Position numbers and translations under genes: made by a program. 56,445 bases of DNA from a virus: IMG/VR virus record IMGVR_UViG_3300046485_000109, positions 1 through 56,445 of that record; one strand, 5' to 3'. The notes under the pieces are model-generated. The model worked only from the letters and a program-made list of their open reading frames with translations, searched no databases and was not told the origin of the DNA. Numbering within the stretch: position 1 is the first letter of the stretch; every line of letters starts with the position of its first letter. Below, in pieces: positions 15,368 through 22,457 of the stretch.

Positions 15368-15481
15368 TTACAAAAGGAACCTCTTTCTATCACTCTCCGG
15401 ATACGACGGAGCATAACTTGGCGCAGCATAGCTTGCCTCGTCAATAATACTCATAATGTCAATAATTCTGGAAGTGTTCAT
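15368..15481 (-). CDS. 37-residue small protein between late promoter and terminator
   Basis: ATG 15481 opens NTSRIIDIMSIIDEASYAA followed by a Pro/Ser/Tyr-rich end. A TATAAATA box lies at 15522-15529 and a terminator at 15313-15342, so this is a self-contained late transcription unit. The RBS is weak. No function recognised. Confidence 0.5.
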   Translation of the reverse strand: MNTSRIIDIMSIIDEASYAAPSYAPSYPESDRKRFLL

Positions 15482-15521
15482 TTGTTTTTAACTCGCGTTT
15501 GTAATGTAAGTTTGTATATTC

Positions 15522-15529
15522 TATTTATA
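15522..15529 (-). promoter_or_regulatory. T4-like late promoter box
   Basis: Exact TATAAATA, 41 bases before ATG 15481. Confidence 0.6.
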
Positions 15530-15568
15530 GGTTTTCTAAAAATTATGTAGTTATTTTATCACAATTTT

Positions 15569-16195
15569 TTAAGTTTGTACATCTTTATTTTTTGCTACTA
15601 ATAAAGTATAAGTTTTTGAATTATTAATAGACCAAATTTCAGCATCATCTATATTTAATCCATCATATACTTCAGGTTTACCATCTTTCATTCTCAGTTC
15701 AGTATCATCTGATATATAGACTTCATAATTATTTTTAATAGCCTTCTTAGCTACTTTTTTCCAAAGCTCTTTACCACCAAGGTATTGTAAATTATCTGAG
15801 ATAACAACATAACCAGCTTGTATTAGTGCAAGATAAAGATAATAACCAACACCACGACGTTGTTGAATTTTATTAATCTCAACACCATCTATTTGTAGAA
15901 CTTTTTCAGGTACATCTATATCTTCAATTGAAGATATATTTAAAGGCTTCTTAAAATCTACAGAACCTAAGATATAAGCACCAGGAGCATTATCATCGGG
16001 CCGTTCACCTCGTTCCCCTATAAAAGCAAAAGTTTTATCTTTAGATAAACCAACAATAAATGTTTTATCAAAAATAATATCATATTTTGCAGTTATACTA
16101 TTAGTAGTATAAAATTTTTTAAAATTACCAGAAATTAATGTTGGTAATTCTCTATTTATAAATTGAGGCATTTCAAATAATTCTTCAACTTTCAT
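15569..16195 (-). CDS. GNAT-like phage protein with MKVEELFE N-terminus
   Basis: 208 residues. Begins with the shared tag MKVEELFEMP. The second half, IDGVEINKIQQRRGVGYYLY then DNLQYLGGKELWKKV, fits the GNAT acetyltransferase core, with RRGVG as the coenzyme A loop. Paralogue of the 12444 product. The substrate is unknown. Confidence 0.65.
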   Translation of the reverse strand: MKVEELFEMPQFINRELPTLISGNFKKFYTTNSITAKYDIIFDKTFIVGLSKDKTFAFIGERGERPDDNAPGAYILGSVDFKKPLNISSIEDIDVPEKVLQIDGVEINKIQQRRGVGYYLYLALIQAGYVVISDNLQYLGGKELWKKVAKKAIKNNYEVYISDDTELRMKDGKPEVYDGLNIDDAEIWSINNSKTYTLLVAKNKDVQT

Positions 16196-16243
16196 AAATT
16201 TATTTTATCACAATTTTAACTTTACGTATATCTTTACTTTTAA

Positions 16244-16272
16244 TGGTGCGCCAGGGGAGAATCGAACTCCGG
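16244..16272 (-). pseudogene. 3' end of an interrupted tRNA (T arm, acceptor, CCA)
   Basis: Minus strand: CGGAG-TTCGATT-CTCCC (T arm with one mismatch) and CTGGCGC-A-CCA. The acceptor strand pairs fully with GCGCCGG, the 5' end of tRNA-Leu(TAG) at 17284, about 1 kb away, and does not pair with anything local. Confidence 0.7.
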
Positions 16273-16312
16273 TAAAATTATAAATATAATTTTAATATAA
16301 TAAAACTAAATT

Positions 16313-17224
16313 ATGATAAATTTAACACCTAGATGTTCATGTATTATTTGTAGAAATAATCAATCTGCAAAAGGCATTCATTCTCATTTTATAACAGCAC
16401 ATACAAAAGAAGGAAATGATAGGATTAAAAATACTTCAAAACATTCTAGTGCTAAAGCAACAACTACTCGCAAAAATAAAAATTTTATTTTAAATTTAGA
16501 AAAATGGAAAATATATTATTCTAATCCTACTAAATGTAAACACTGCAACCAAGATCTTGATTGGTTTAAACGAAAAAATACATTTTGTGATGCTTCTTGT
16601 GCCGCTAATTTTACTAATAAATTACGTCCGGTTGGGCATTCTAGTCGAATTAAAAATAATAAAAATAGATCAGACAAACTTAAAAATTTTTATAAAGATA
16701 TTAGTAAAATAAAAATTGATACTAAAAAACAAAAATTTTCAAAAGTATCGTTTTGTCAAATTTGTAATAAATCTATTCCATACAAATTAATCAAAACGTG
16801 TTCTTCTAAATGTTATAAACAACTGCTAAGTATTAAAGCTTCAACACGAATGACACATCCACAAAATGGAAAAACTATTTTATACAATGGCATTAAATTA
16901 GGTTCATCATATGAATTAAAAGTAGCACAATCATTAGATGAATATAATATTACTTGGACTAAGCCAAAACCTTTATTATATACCGATCCAAATAATAAAA
17001 TGCGTCGTTACTTTGCAGATTTTTATCTTCCGGATTTTAATATCTATTTAGATCCGAAAAATGATTTTTTAATTAATAATACTAATCCAGAAACCGGATT
17101 TAATGATTGTGAAAAAATTAAACGGGCTGAAATTTATAATAATGTGAAGATTATAATTCTTAATAAAAATCAACTTAATTGGAATACTATAAGATTATTA
17201 ATTTGTAGGGAAGGAGGGACTTGA
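16313..17224 (+). CDS. Homing endonuclease (zinc fingers plus EDxHD/Vsr-like nuclease)
   Basis: 303 residues, opposite in strand to its surroundings. Three Cys clusters (CSCIIC...H.H, CKHC...CDASC, CQIC...CSSKC) look like zinc fingers. The C-terminal domain SSYELKVAQSLDEYNITW...RRYFADFYLPDFNIYLDPKN has the E...D-x-x..K layout of Vsr-like (EDxHD, PD-(D/E)XK fold) homing endonucleases. The stop lies inside the T loop of the tRNA-Leu copy on the other strand. The gene splits that tRNA from its matching 3' end, as expected for an endonuclease-borne insertion. Confidence 0.75.
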   Translation: MINLTPRCSCIICRNNQSAKGIHSHFITAHTKEGNDRIKNTSKHSSAKATTTRKNKNFILNLEKWKIYYSNPTKCKHCNQDLDWFKRKNTFCDASCAANFTNKLRPVGHSSRIKNNKNRSDKLKNFYKDISKIKIDTKKQKFSKVSFCQICNKSIPYKLIKTCSSKCYKQLLSIKASTRMTHPQNGKTILYNGIKLGSSYELKVAQSLDEYNITWTKPKPLLYTDPNNKMRRYFADFYLPDFNIYLDPKNDFLINNTNPETGFNDCEKIKRAEIYNNVKIIILNKNQLNWNTIRLLICREGGT

Positions 17225-17284
17225 ACCCTCACTCTTAAGAACTAGCATCTAAAACTAGCATGTCTGCCATTTCATCACCGGCGC
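17206..17284 (-). tRNA. tRNA-Leu (TAG), acceptor 3' strand replaced
   Basis: Acceptor 5' strand GCGCCGG, D arm, anticodon stem CTAGT/GCTAG around a TTTAGAT-type loop (anticodon TAG), long variable arm, T arm GAGGG-TTCAAGT-CCCTC. The following bases (CTTCCCT) do not pair with GCGCCGG. The sequence departs from the expected CTGGCGC after CT; the matching end is at 16244-16272, beyond the endonuclease gene. Confidence 0.7.
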
Positions 17285-17286
17285 AT

Positions 17287-17661
17287 TTATCTCTTTTTCC
17301 AGAAGCCTATCGATCTCGCATATGCTTCTGCTAATAATTCTTGTGCTTCATAAGAACATAATCTATTTCGATCGGGAATTATTCCAACTCTACCTAAATC
17401 CAATCTATCTGCATCCCAACATGTATGCACTGTTAAATTGCTGCTATAACCTTCAACTGAATGAAATTCACATGCAATTGGTAATGTGCCAAGTTGATAT
17501 TCTGATATTTTAATTATGTTTTTTTCATATAAAGCTTCAGCAAATTTTGCAGCTCTTTTACCATGATCAACATCAGAACTACTATCTAATTCTCGACAAC
17601 TATCATGTAAGAAAGCAAATAATTCAACTACTTTTCTATCAGCTCCATTCTTTTCGGCCAT
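17287..17661 (-). CDS. HD-domain phosphohydrolase-like protein, start unclear
   Basis: Residues FAFLHDSCRE and DHGKRAAKFAEALY give the HD pair, and HTCWDADRLDLGRVG the downstream aspartate region, as in HD-superfamily phosphohydrolases acting on nucleotides. ATG 17661 loses the first helix: the same frame is open up to 17775 and reads IHGAAHWSRVRWNGLK, which supplies the usual first histidines, but no ATG, GTG or TTG precedes it. A non-canonical start, an upstream indel or a lost start codon are possible. Confidence 0.7.
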   Translation of the reverse strand: MAEKNGADRKVVELFAFLHDSCRELDSSSDVDHGKRAAKFAEALYEKNIIKISEYQLGTLPIACEFHSVEGYSSNLTVHTCWDADRLDLGRVGIIPDRNRLCSYEAQELLAEAYARSIGFWKKR

Positions 17662-17765
17662 CTTTAATCCGTTCCATCTAACTCTTGACCAATGAGCAGC
17701 ACCATGTATCGCGTTCCAGGATAATACATATTTTTTTCTTATTTCAACAATCAGTTCTTGTGTAA

Positions 17766-17960
17766 TTATTTTAATCTAAAAATTACTTTCTTTTCAAATA
17801 AACTTAAACCACCAACAAAACCATATCCAAAAAAAAATATTGCTAGTGCTTCACCTAATATTGGAGTAAATGCAAAATACACCCAACTTAAAATTCCTAC
17901 TAATTCTCTAAAATAAAGAACTTTTTCTTTTATGAGAGGTTTAATCAAAACCTTATACAT
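17766..17960 (-). CDS. Small membrane protein
   Basis: 64 residues with two likely membrane helices (about 20-34 and 36-53, ILGEALAIFFFGYGFVGGL). Function unknown. Confidence 0.5.
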   Translation of the reverse strand: MYKVLIKPLIKEKVLYFRELVGILSWVYFAFTPILGEALAIFFFGYGFVGGLSLFEKKVIFRLK

Positions 17961-17990
17961 AAATAAAAAATTAATTAAAATTGATAAATA

Positions 17991-18203
17991 ATGAAACTCG
18001 TCGAACTATTTGAAAAATATGATAAAAAACATAAATGTCTAACACCAGGTACAATTTATAAAACTAAAATACATTCAGACCATATTTCTATTAGATTAAA
18101 TCTACCAGATAAAATTAAAGAAATAAAAGCTTCTCAAACTGAAGATTTAGAATCAGACCTTCATTATGCCATAGAAAAAGTTTTAGCTAAGTATTATTTT
18201 TAA
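17991..18203 (+). CDS. Small protein with MKLVELFE N-terminus
   Basis: 70 residues on the plus strand, in a mostly minus-strand region. It begins with the shared tag MKLVELFEKY, which supports it being a real gene. The rest is a short beta/alpha domain. Its end overlaps the convergent gene at 18187. Confidence 0.6.
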   Translation: MKLVELFEKYDKKHKCLTPGTIYKTKIHSDHISIRLNLPDKIKEIKASQTEDLESDLHYAIEKVLAKYYF

Positions 18204-18356
18204 GTCCAACTCTATAATATCTTAAAGATAAGGTACGTCTTTTATACTGATACTCACCACAATATTTTTTAATAATTCGTTTTACTTCAACAGGTGTTTC
18301 TTCACCAAGTTGTTCATACACCTTATAAAAAAGTCTAATGTTTCTTTATCTATCAT
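18187..18356 (-). pseudogene. Small protein gene with a frame break at a T run
   Basis: ATG 18356 opens MIDKETLDFF; after six Ts (18327-18332) the sensible frame shifts by -1 and continues FYKVYEQLGEETPVEVK...RTLSLRYYRVGLK to a TAG at 18187, about 56 residues in all. One missing T or a -1 slip would explain it, as in the NADAR gene. Confidence 0.45.
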
Positions 18357-18748
18357 CTCATCAGTTCGTAATGAAGATTACCAGTAATAACGTTAGATAA
18401 AAGCTCACATGCAATAGTTTGCGAAAGTTCTTTTACCAAAATGCCAGGAATTTCATCTTTAGGAACCCATTCCTTAATCTTACTTTCATGTCGAACCTGT
18501 TTTCCATTGAGTTCAAACACTACCACTACATTCTTAGATGCTCTTAAAACATCTTGGTAAATATGAACCATTCCCTTAAGTTCATTGTTATCAAGATGAA
18601 GTGCCGCCAATAAATTAGCTTCAGCTTTTTTCTGCATCTCATTCAACAATCTTACTGACTCATCTGTGGGTGCTCGTTTTTCAGTAACCGAAACATTCAC
18701 TGAACTCGGACCTCTATAACCAGGTCCTGACAAATAAGTATCAAACAT
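18353..18748 (-). CDS. Hypothetical phage protein
   Basis: 131 residues. VNVSVTEKRAPTDESVRLLNEM is a pattern I associate with small phage proteins; the rest is alpha/beta. The stop overlaps the start of the 18356 gene (ATGA). Function unknown. Confidence 0.65.
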   Translation of the reverse strand: MFDTYLSGPGYRGPSSVNVSVTEKRAPTDESVRLLNEMQKKAEANLLAALHLDNNELKGMVHIYQDVLRASKNVVVVFELNGKQVRHESKIKEWVPKDEIPGILVKELSQTIACELLSNVITGNLHYELMR

Positions 18749-18946
18749 CTAATTCACCTGAAATAATTTATTTAACAACTGTTTTTCTTTTTCAATTAAT
18801 GGATGTCTATTATCAATATACCATCTTAAAAATCGTTTAGAAAGATTCGAAATCGGTTTATCACGTTCAATCTCATAAGTCCACATTAAAGGACGCATCT
18901 TAAACAATAAGAAAGTTTCAAACAACTCATCATCTTCTTTAGACAT
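18749..18946 (-). CDS. Hypothetical acidic/aromatic small protein
   Basis: 65 residues, starting MSKEDDELFETFLLF. Start ATG 18946 is chosen because the longer frame upstream lies inside the tRNA-Leu gene at 18968; GAGAGG precedes 18946. Helical, function unknown. Confidence 0.6.
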   Translation of the reverse strand: MSKEDDELFETFLLFKMRPLMWTYEIERDKPISNLSKRFLRWYIDNRHPLIEKEKQLLNKLFQVN

Positions 18947-18967
18947 CTTCAATCCTCTCGTTATTAA

Positions 18968-19052
18968 TGGTGCGACAGGAGGGACTCGAACCCTCACGAC
19001 CGAAGTCACAGGTATCTTAAACCTGCACGGCTACCACTTACGTCACCGTCGC
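18968..19052 (-). tRNA. tRNA-Leu (anticodon reads AAG)
   Basis: Acceptor GCGACGG/CTGTCGC, discriminator A, encoded CCA, T arm GAGGG-TTCGAGT-CCCTC and a long variable arm. The anticodon stem CAGGT/ACCTG leaves loop TTAAGAT, so positions 34-36 read AAG. A34 is unusual in bacterial leucine tRNAs. A shifted reading (TAA) would break the stem. Confidence 0.8.
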
Positions 19053-19057
19053 GTATT

Positions 19058-19438
19058 TTATATTTTCTTTAAATCCGAATACACTTCAGCATCACTTTCA
19101 TATTCATCATTCCAATATTTCATTAATGGTTCATAATTAATAATGATCCAATCAAAAATATCATCAAGTTCAGCTTGATCCATCTTAGCTTTTCCAGCTA
19201 AAACTTTTGGTTCTTTTGAAATAGATACTGAAAAATTATCATTACTAGAAAAAGTACCTTTAACATTACTAACTTTTAATCTAGCCCAATGTCTTTGCTG
19301 AACATAGTCTTTAGAAGAAATAAAAATTATCCAAGGCAAACCTGAATTGGCCGGCTTAACGCGAGCCATCTCCCACAATTGGGATTCTGTTAAGAACAAT
19401 TCATTTGATGGATCAAAAATTAATTCTTCTAATTTCAC
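19058..19438 (-). CDS. Paralogue of the 530-934 protein
   Basis: Start GTG 19438 (VKLEELIFDP) is preferred because the longer frame reads through the tRNA-Leu at 19467. About 127 residues, aligned with the 530 product over KLxEL, SGLPWIIFIS, RLKVSNVKGTF and a C-terminal WIIINYEPLMKYW helix. Function unknown. Confidence 0.65.
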   Translation of the reverse strand: MKLEELIFDPSNELFLTESQLWEMARVKPANSGLPWIIFISSKDYVQQRHWARLKVSNVKGTFSSNDNFSVSISKEPKVLAGKAKMDQAELDDIFDWIIINYEPLMKYWNDEYESDAEVYSDLKKI

Positions 19439-19466
19439 TTTTATTATTTTTCTATTATTATAAAAA

Positions 19467-19552
19467 TGGTAGCACCACCCGGACTCGAACCGAGAAGCCA
19501 TGACGGCGGAAGATTTTAAATCTCCAGAGTTTACCAATTTCTCCACGGTGCC
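19467..19552 (-). tRNA. tRNA-Leu (TAA)
   Basis: Acceptor GGCACCG/TGGTGCT (G-T at both ends), encoded CCA, anticodon stem GGAGA/TCTTC around TTTAAAA (anticodon TAA), long variable arm, T arm CTCGG-TTCGAGT-CCGGG. A TATAAATA box at 19576-19583 lies upstream. Confidence 0.85.
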
Positions 19553-19575
19553 ATTTATTCTTTTTAATTATACCT

Positions 19576-19583
19576 TATTTATA
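19576..19583 (-). promoter_or_regulatory. T4-like late promoter box
   Basis: Exact TATAAATA, 24 bases before the 5' end of tRNA-Leu(TAA). Confidence 0.5.
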
Positions 19584-19598
19584 GGTATTTGTACATCT

Positions 19599-19922
19599 TT
19601 ATTTTGTGCAAAGTGATTCTACATAATCAATTAGTAATTGTTGTTTTTTATCACCTAAACTATCAAAATGAAACAAATCTTTTGGAAAAGATTCACCTTT
19701 AATTTCAATGCATTTGCCATTGCTAAGCCATAATAGCAAAGTGCCTTCTAAATTTCCATCTGAATTCAATTCCAATTCATCAGTATCAACTTCAGTTATT
19801 GATGAAAACATTTTTAAGAGAGTTAAATCTCCTTGCTTTTTTCCTGAATTCAAATCAATTTTCAAATCAATTTTAATACCTTCTACGAGAGTTTGAAGTT
19901 CTGCTAATAATTTAAGTTCCAT
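19599..19922 (-). CDS. Hypothetical protein
   Basis: 107 residues, starting MELKLLAELQTLVEGIK; acidic with a central beta region. Not recognised. Confidence 0.6.
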   Translation of the reverse strand: MELKLLAELQTLVEGIKIDLKIDLNSGKKQGDLTLLKMFSSITEVDTDELELNSDGNLEGTLLLWLSNGKCIEIKGESFPKDLFHFDSLGDKKQQLLIDYVESLCTK

Positions 19923-19963
19923 AATAATACTCTCTTTTTGGATAAAAGATTATTTATATAAAT

Positions 19964-20091
19964 TGGAGACAGAAACTGGATTCGAACCAGTGACCCGCTG
20001 GTTGGGATAATCATTTACCTACGGTCCCTTGAGAGGACAAATTATCGGAAACGATGTTATGTCGGCTGCTCTACCACTGAGCTATTCGGTC
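19964..20091 (-). tRNA. Oversized tRNA-like locus 1 (128 bases)
   Basis: Ends are tRNA-like: acceptor GACCGAA/TTCTGTC (one mismatch), TA at 8-9, D arm GCTC...GAGC, T arm ACTGG-TTCGAAT-CCAGT and encoded CCA. Between D and T arms there are about 75 bases instead of about 22. The extra sequence shares TCGTTT and AAATGRTTATCC (20005-20016) with the locus at 22179. I cannot derive a clean anticodon; an intron or an expanded anticodon domain are both possible. Confidence 0.6.
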
Positions 20092-20100
20092 TATAATTTA

Positions 20101-20322
20101 TTAAAACAACAGAATTGCATCTGTTGTAGAATATGCTATTACCATTCGATTAGAATTTCTTAAGCAATGATTAGTCCCTTCGTTTTTAGGGCCATTTATT
20201 TTTTCACAAGCATCACGAGCTTCTTGTGGTGTTTCAAATTCAACAACATTTTGAACAACATCTGCTGCAACTTGCCCACTATTACTTGTACAAATCGTTT
20301 TTACTAAAATTTTGTAACTCAT
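20101..20322 (-). CDS. Hypothetical small protein
   Basis: 73 residues with a beta-alpha-beta look (VQNVVEFETPQEARDACEKIN). Similar short proteins are common in phages; no function known. Confidence 0.6.
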   Translation of the reverse strand: MSYKILVKTICTSNSGQVAADVVQNVVEFETPQEARDACEKINGPKNEGTNHCLRNSNRMVIAYSTTDAILLF

Positions 20323-20407
20323 CGTGTAATTCTCTAGGTTATCAATTTAAGAAAGTAAGATAATTATATCTTGTATTTCTGAAAAAATAAACAACTATTT
20401 ATGCAAA

Positions 20408-20638
20408 CTAGTTATCACTTTTCCAAATCAAACTAACATACTGTTTCATTAATACATCAAAATCATTATCTCTATCTTGAACTTTGGCATATGACCAACT
20501 TTGATGATAGCCATTAAAGACGAACCTAATTGAAGGTTCTCCTCCTCCCTCAAAGTCTTTAAAGAATGTATTGATCCGTTCCAAATTGATTGGTTTTTTT
20601 GTATAATGATCAACAACTGAACTTACAATAAATTTCAT
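20408..20638 (-). CDS. Hypothetical protein
   Basis: 76 residues, starting MKFIVSSVVDHYTKKPINLE; ATG 20638 has GAGG upstream and avoids overlap with the preceding gene. Beta-rich, with GGGEPSIRFVFNGYHQSWSY. Not recognised. Confidence 0.6.
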   Translation of the reverse strand: MKFIVSSVVDHYTKKPINLERINTFFKDFEGGGEPSIRFVFNGYHQSWSYAKVQDRDNDFDVLMKQYVSLIWKSDN

Positions 20639-20651
20639 TTTAGCCTCTTTA

Positions 20652-21089
20652 TTAAAATTGTTTTTGAGCGAATACTTTATTGCTTTCAAATAAGACTTGC
20701 GGTGCATTAGTTATTTCTTGAAGTCTTTGACCTCTACGTCTATCACCTTGTCTTTTTCCAAGTTCAGGAACCATATCTACTTTAAGAGCATGATTAGATC
20801 TTCGTTCATTTGAATGATGTCTAATATGATATTCACGAACTGCAACAGGTTTATTCAACAATTTCTGTGCATTCAATTTTCGAATAATCTTTCTACCAGT
20901 CTTGTTATTACCTGTATAAATCAGTGCATGATATTCGATACCATCTGTCTTAGTATCTTTATAGATAACAATCCGGATATTATCTATTGATAATGGTTTT
21001 CTAAACCATCTCAATAGAGCCGGTGTTATAAACTGTTTAATATCAAACTCTGTAGTAGTTTCAGGTATTCTTGGTATAATCAATATCAT
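20652..21089 (-). CDS. RRM-like RNA-binding protein (putative)
   Basis: 145 residues. MILIIPRIP...IRIVIYKDTKTDGIEYHALIY...KIIRKLNAQKLLNKPVAVREY has the beta-alpha-beta-beta-alpha-beta order of an RNA-recognition motif, and the C-terminus is strongly basic (HHSNERRSN, GKRQGDRRRGQR). The family match is by eye. Binding partner unknown. Confidence 0.55.
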   Translation of the reverse strand: MILIIPRIPETTTEFDIKQFITPALLRWFRKPLSIDNIRIVIYKDTKTDGIEYHALIYTGNNKTGRKIIRKLNAQKLLNKPVAVREYHIRHHSNERRSNHALKVDMVPELGKRQGDRRRGQRLQEITNAPQVLFESNKVFAQKQF

Positions 21090-21108
21090 CGTTTCATTCC
21101 TCTATAAA

Positions 21109-21183
21109 TTATCTTCGGTAAAGTAAAATGCCTACACCTAAACCAACTATATAACCAGCAGCAAAGCATAATAAAAATATCAT
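21109..21183 (-). CDS. 24-residue membrane peptide
   Basis: ATG 21183 overlaps the stop of the 21180 gene (ATGA). Product MIFLLCFAAGYIVGLGVGIL plus a basic end: one transmembrane helix. Function unknown. Confidence 0.4.
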   Translation of the reverse strand: MIFLLCFAAGYIVGLGVGILLYRR

Positions 21184-21359
21184 TGTTTTTTCATTCCTCT
21201 AATTTTTTTATTATTAACTAACCATTGAACAAAATGAGACCATACATTAGCACTAGACCCTCTATCAGTACAATACCAATCATCTCTAGAAGTGTCATCA
21301 AGTGTCAATAACCATTCTTCATATAGTGCATCAATCTCTTGAAATGTTTTCTTGTTCAT
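21180..21359 (-). CDS. 59-residue hypothetical protein
   Basis: Starts MNKKTFQEIDALYEEWLLTL, then SRDDWYCTDRGSSANVWSHF. Coding character is good and both ends overlap neighbours by a few bases. Not recognised. Confidence 0.5.
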   Translation of the reverse strand: MNKKTFQEIDALYEEWLLTLDDTSRDDWYCTDRGSSANVWSHFVQWLVNNKKIRGMKKQ

Positions 21360-21498
21360 CTTTATCAGCCTTCAATTTATTTTTAACATCTTTTAGAACT
21401 TTCCTACATTGGGCCGGTGTTAAATCTCCAACATCAATATATGAAACTCTTCTATCACCTGGTGTAATAACTTCATAAGTATTACGATAATTTTTACA
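21331..21498 (-). CDS. ORF with a portal-protein-like motif, start unclear
   Basis: The open frame has EVITPGDRRVSYIDVGDLTP then a charged helix, similar to the RRIFYVDVGN.P..KA motif of T4-like portal protein gp20. About 50 residues. No ATG, GTG or TTG is found in frame, so either the start is unusual or an indel separates it from one. Confidence 0.35.
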   Translation of the reverse strand, partial: CKNYRNTYEVITPGDRRVSYIDVGDLTPAQCRKVLKDVKNKLKADKDEQENISRD

Positions 21499-21715
21499 AT
21501 TTTTCTTTCTTAATAACCTGAACTAATTCTCTAATATTTGGAACAGGTTTAGTACAAATAACAGTGTTTGATGTAAAATCAAATAAAATACCAGATTCTA
21601 AATCAATACATTCCTGTGTAACATTCTTAATATTGTTAATCATAGAATGCTGTCTAAATAATATCAACGATTGAACTAAGACAATCAAAGACATAAATGC
21701 TAAAATTTTATTCAT
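21494..21715 (-). CDS. Small membrane protein with paired-cysteine tail
   Basis: 73 residues: membrane helix at about 3-22 and tail CIDLESGILF...TVIC with 17 residues between the cysteines. Member of the five-protein family described at 1161, 40286, 40485 and 41399. Confidence 0.6.
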   Translation of the reverse strand: MNKILAFMSLIVLVQSLILFRQHSMINNIKNVTQECIDLESGILFDFTSNTVICTKPVPNIRELVQVIKKEKL

Positions 21716-21790
21716 TTGCTTAATATCCTTTTAAAAGAGAGAGAAAGATAAACAATTATCTTGTTTATCTTTCTATTTAATATCCCTTTT

Positions 21791-22036
21791 TTAAGCTTTT
21801 AATTTTTTAGGATCTTTTTTTGACAAACGTCCTTCATTATACATTGCAGATAAGAAAAATGCCATGACGCCTGGAAATAGGTTTGTCAATAGAGCAAGTT
21901 CTGTAAATCCACCAAGTAAAATTATACTCAATATATTAAATGCAAAATATGCAGTTATAGCAGATAATACTGGACTGCATTTAATCCAAGTCCATACTAT
22001 GGATTTTACGGTATGTTGCGAAGGTATTGTTGCCAT
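21791..22036 (-). CDS. Small two-helix membrane protein
   Basis: 81 residues with hydrophobic segments at about 20-41 and 45-63 and a basic C-terminus (KKDPKKLK). The size and topology would suit a holin or other small envelope protein, but nothing else supports that. Confidence 0.5.
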   Translation of the reverse strand: MATIPSQHTVKSIVWTWIKCSPVLSAITAYFAFNILSIILLGGFTELALLTNLFPGVMAFFLSAMYNEGRLSKKDPKKLKA

Positions 22037-22178
22037 GATATTTCTCCCCGTGAATAATTAAACACAAATTAACAACTTTAAATGAAAGCTGCTATTTGTA
22101 TTTAACAGGTTTCAATTTGATTTTATCACGATTTTGGTATCATGTACAATACTTTTTTTTAGATATTGATATCTAATT

Positions 22179-22310
22179 TGGCGCCACTGGCGAGAATCGA
22201 ACTCACTACCAACTCCTTAACCTGGATAACCATTTTCGGTCGGTTGATATACTAGACAACAAAAAGTGAAAACGACTTTTTTAGTTGCTCTACCAATGAG
22301 CTACAGTGGC
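22179..22310 (-). tRNA. Oversized tRNA-like locus 2 (132 bases)
   Basis: Acceptor GCCACTG/CAGTGGC (perfect), TA, D arm GCTC...GAGC, T arm GTGAG-TTCGATT-CTCGC, discriminator G and encoded CCA. About 78 bases lie between D and T arms, including a hairpin AAAAAGT-CGTTTTC-ACTTTTT and AAATGGTTATCC (22224-22235). The related insert at 19964 shows common origin. The 3' part contains AGGTTAA, so an Asn anticodon GTT is possible but not established. Confidence 0.6.
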
Positions 22311-22311
22311 T

Positions 22312-22437
22312 TTAAAAATTTATTGACGTTATCGTAGTCAATTCTTGGTCGAAGCCTGTCCAAGACGGTAGTACTATGAACACTAATAGTAATGTCATTG
22401 CTAATGTATGACCTATTAGACTAGTACGAACTCTCAT
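22312..22437 (-). CDS. 41-residue membrane protein
   Basis: ATG 22437 opens RVRTSLIGHTLAMTLLLVF with a single membrane helix and a short polar tail. It starts ten bases after an AGG-type site. Not recognised. Confidence 0.45.
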   Translation of the reverse strand: MRVRTSLIGHTLAMTLLLVFIVLPSWTGFDQELTTITSINF

Positions 22438-22457
22438 TAGCGCCTGCTTTCGGTAAT

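Noticed and set aside
19964-22310. Group I introns in the two oversized tRNAs
   Set aside because: The extra sequence (about 55 bases) is far too short and shows none of the group I core pairings.
22312-22437. Apparent multi-hairpin RNA next to the oversized tRNA
   Set aside because: The stretch is better explained by a 41-residue membrane-protein ORF; the hairpins are short.
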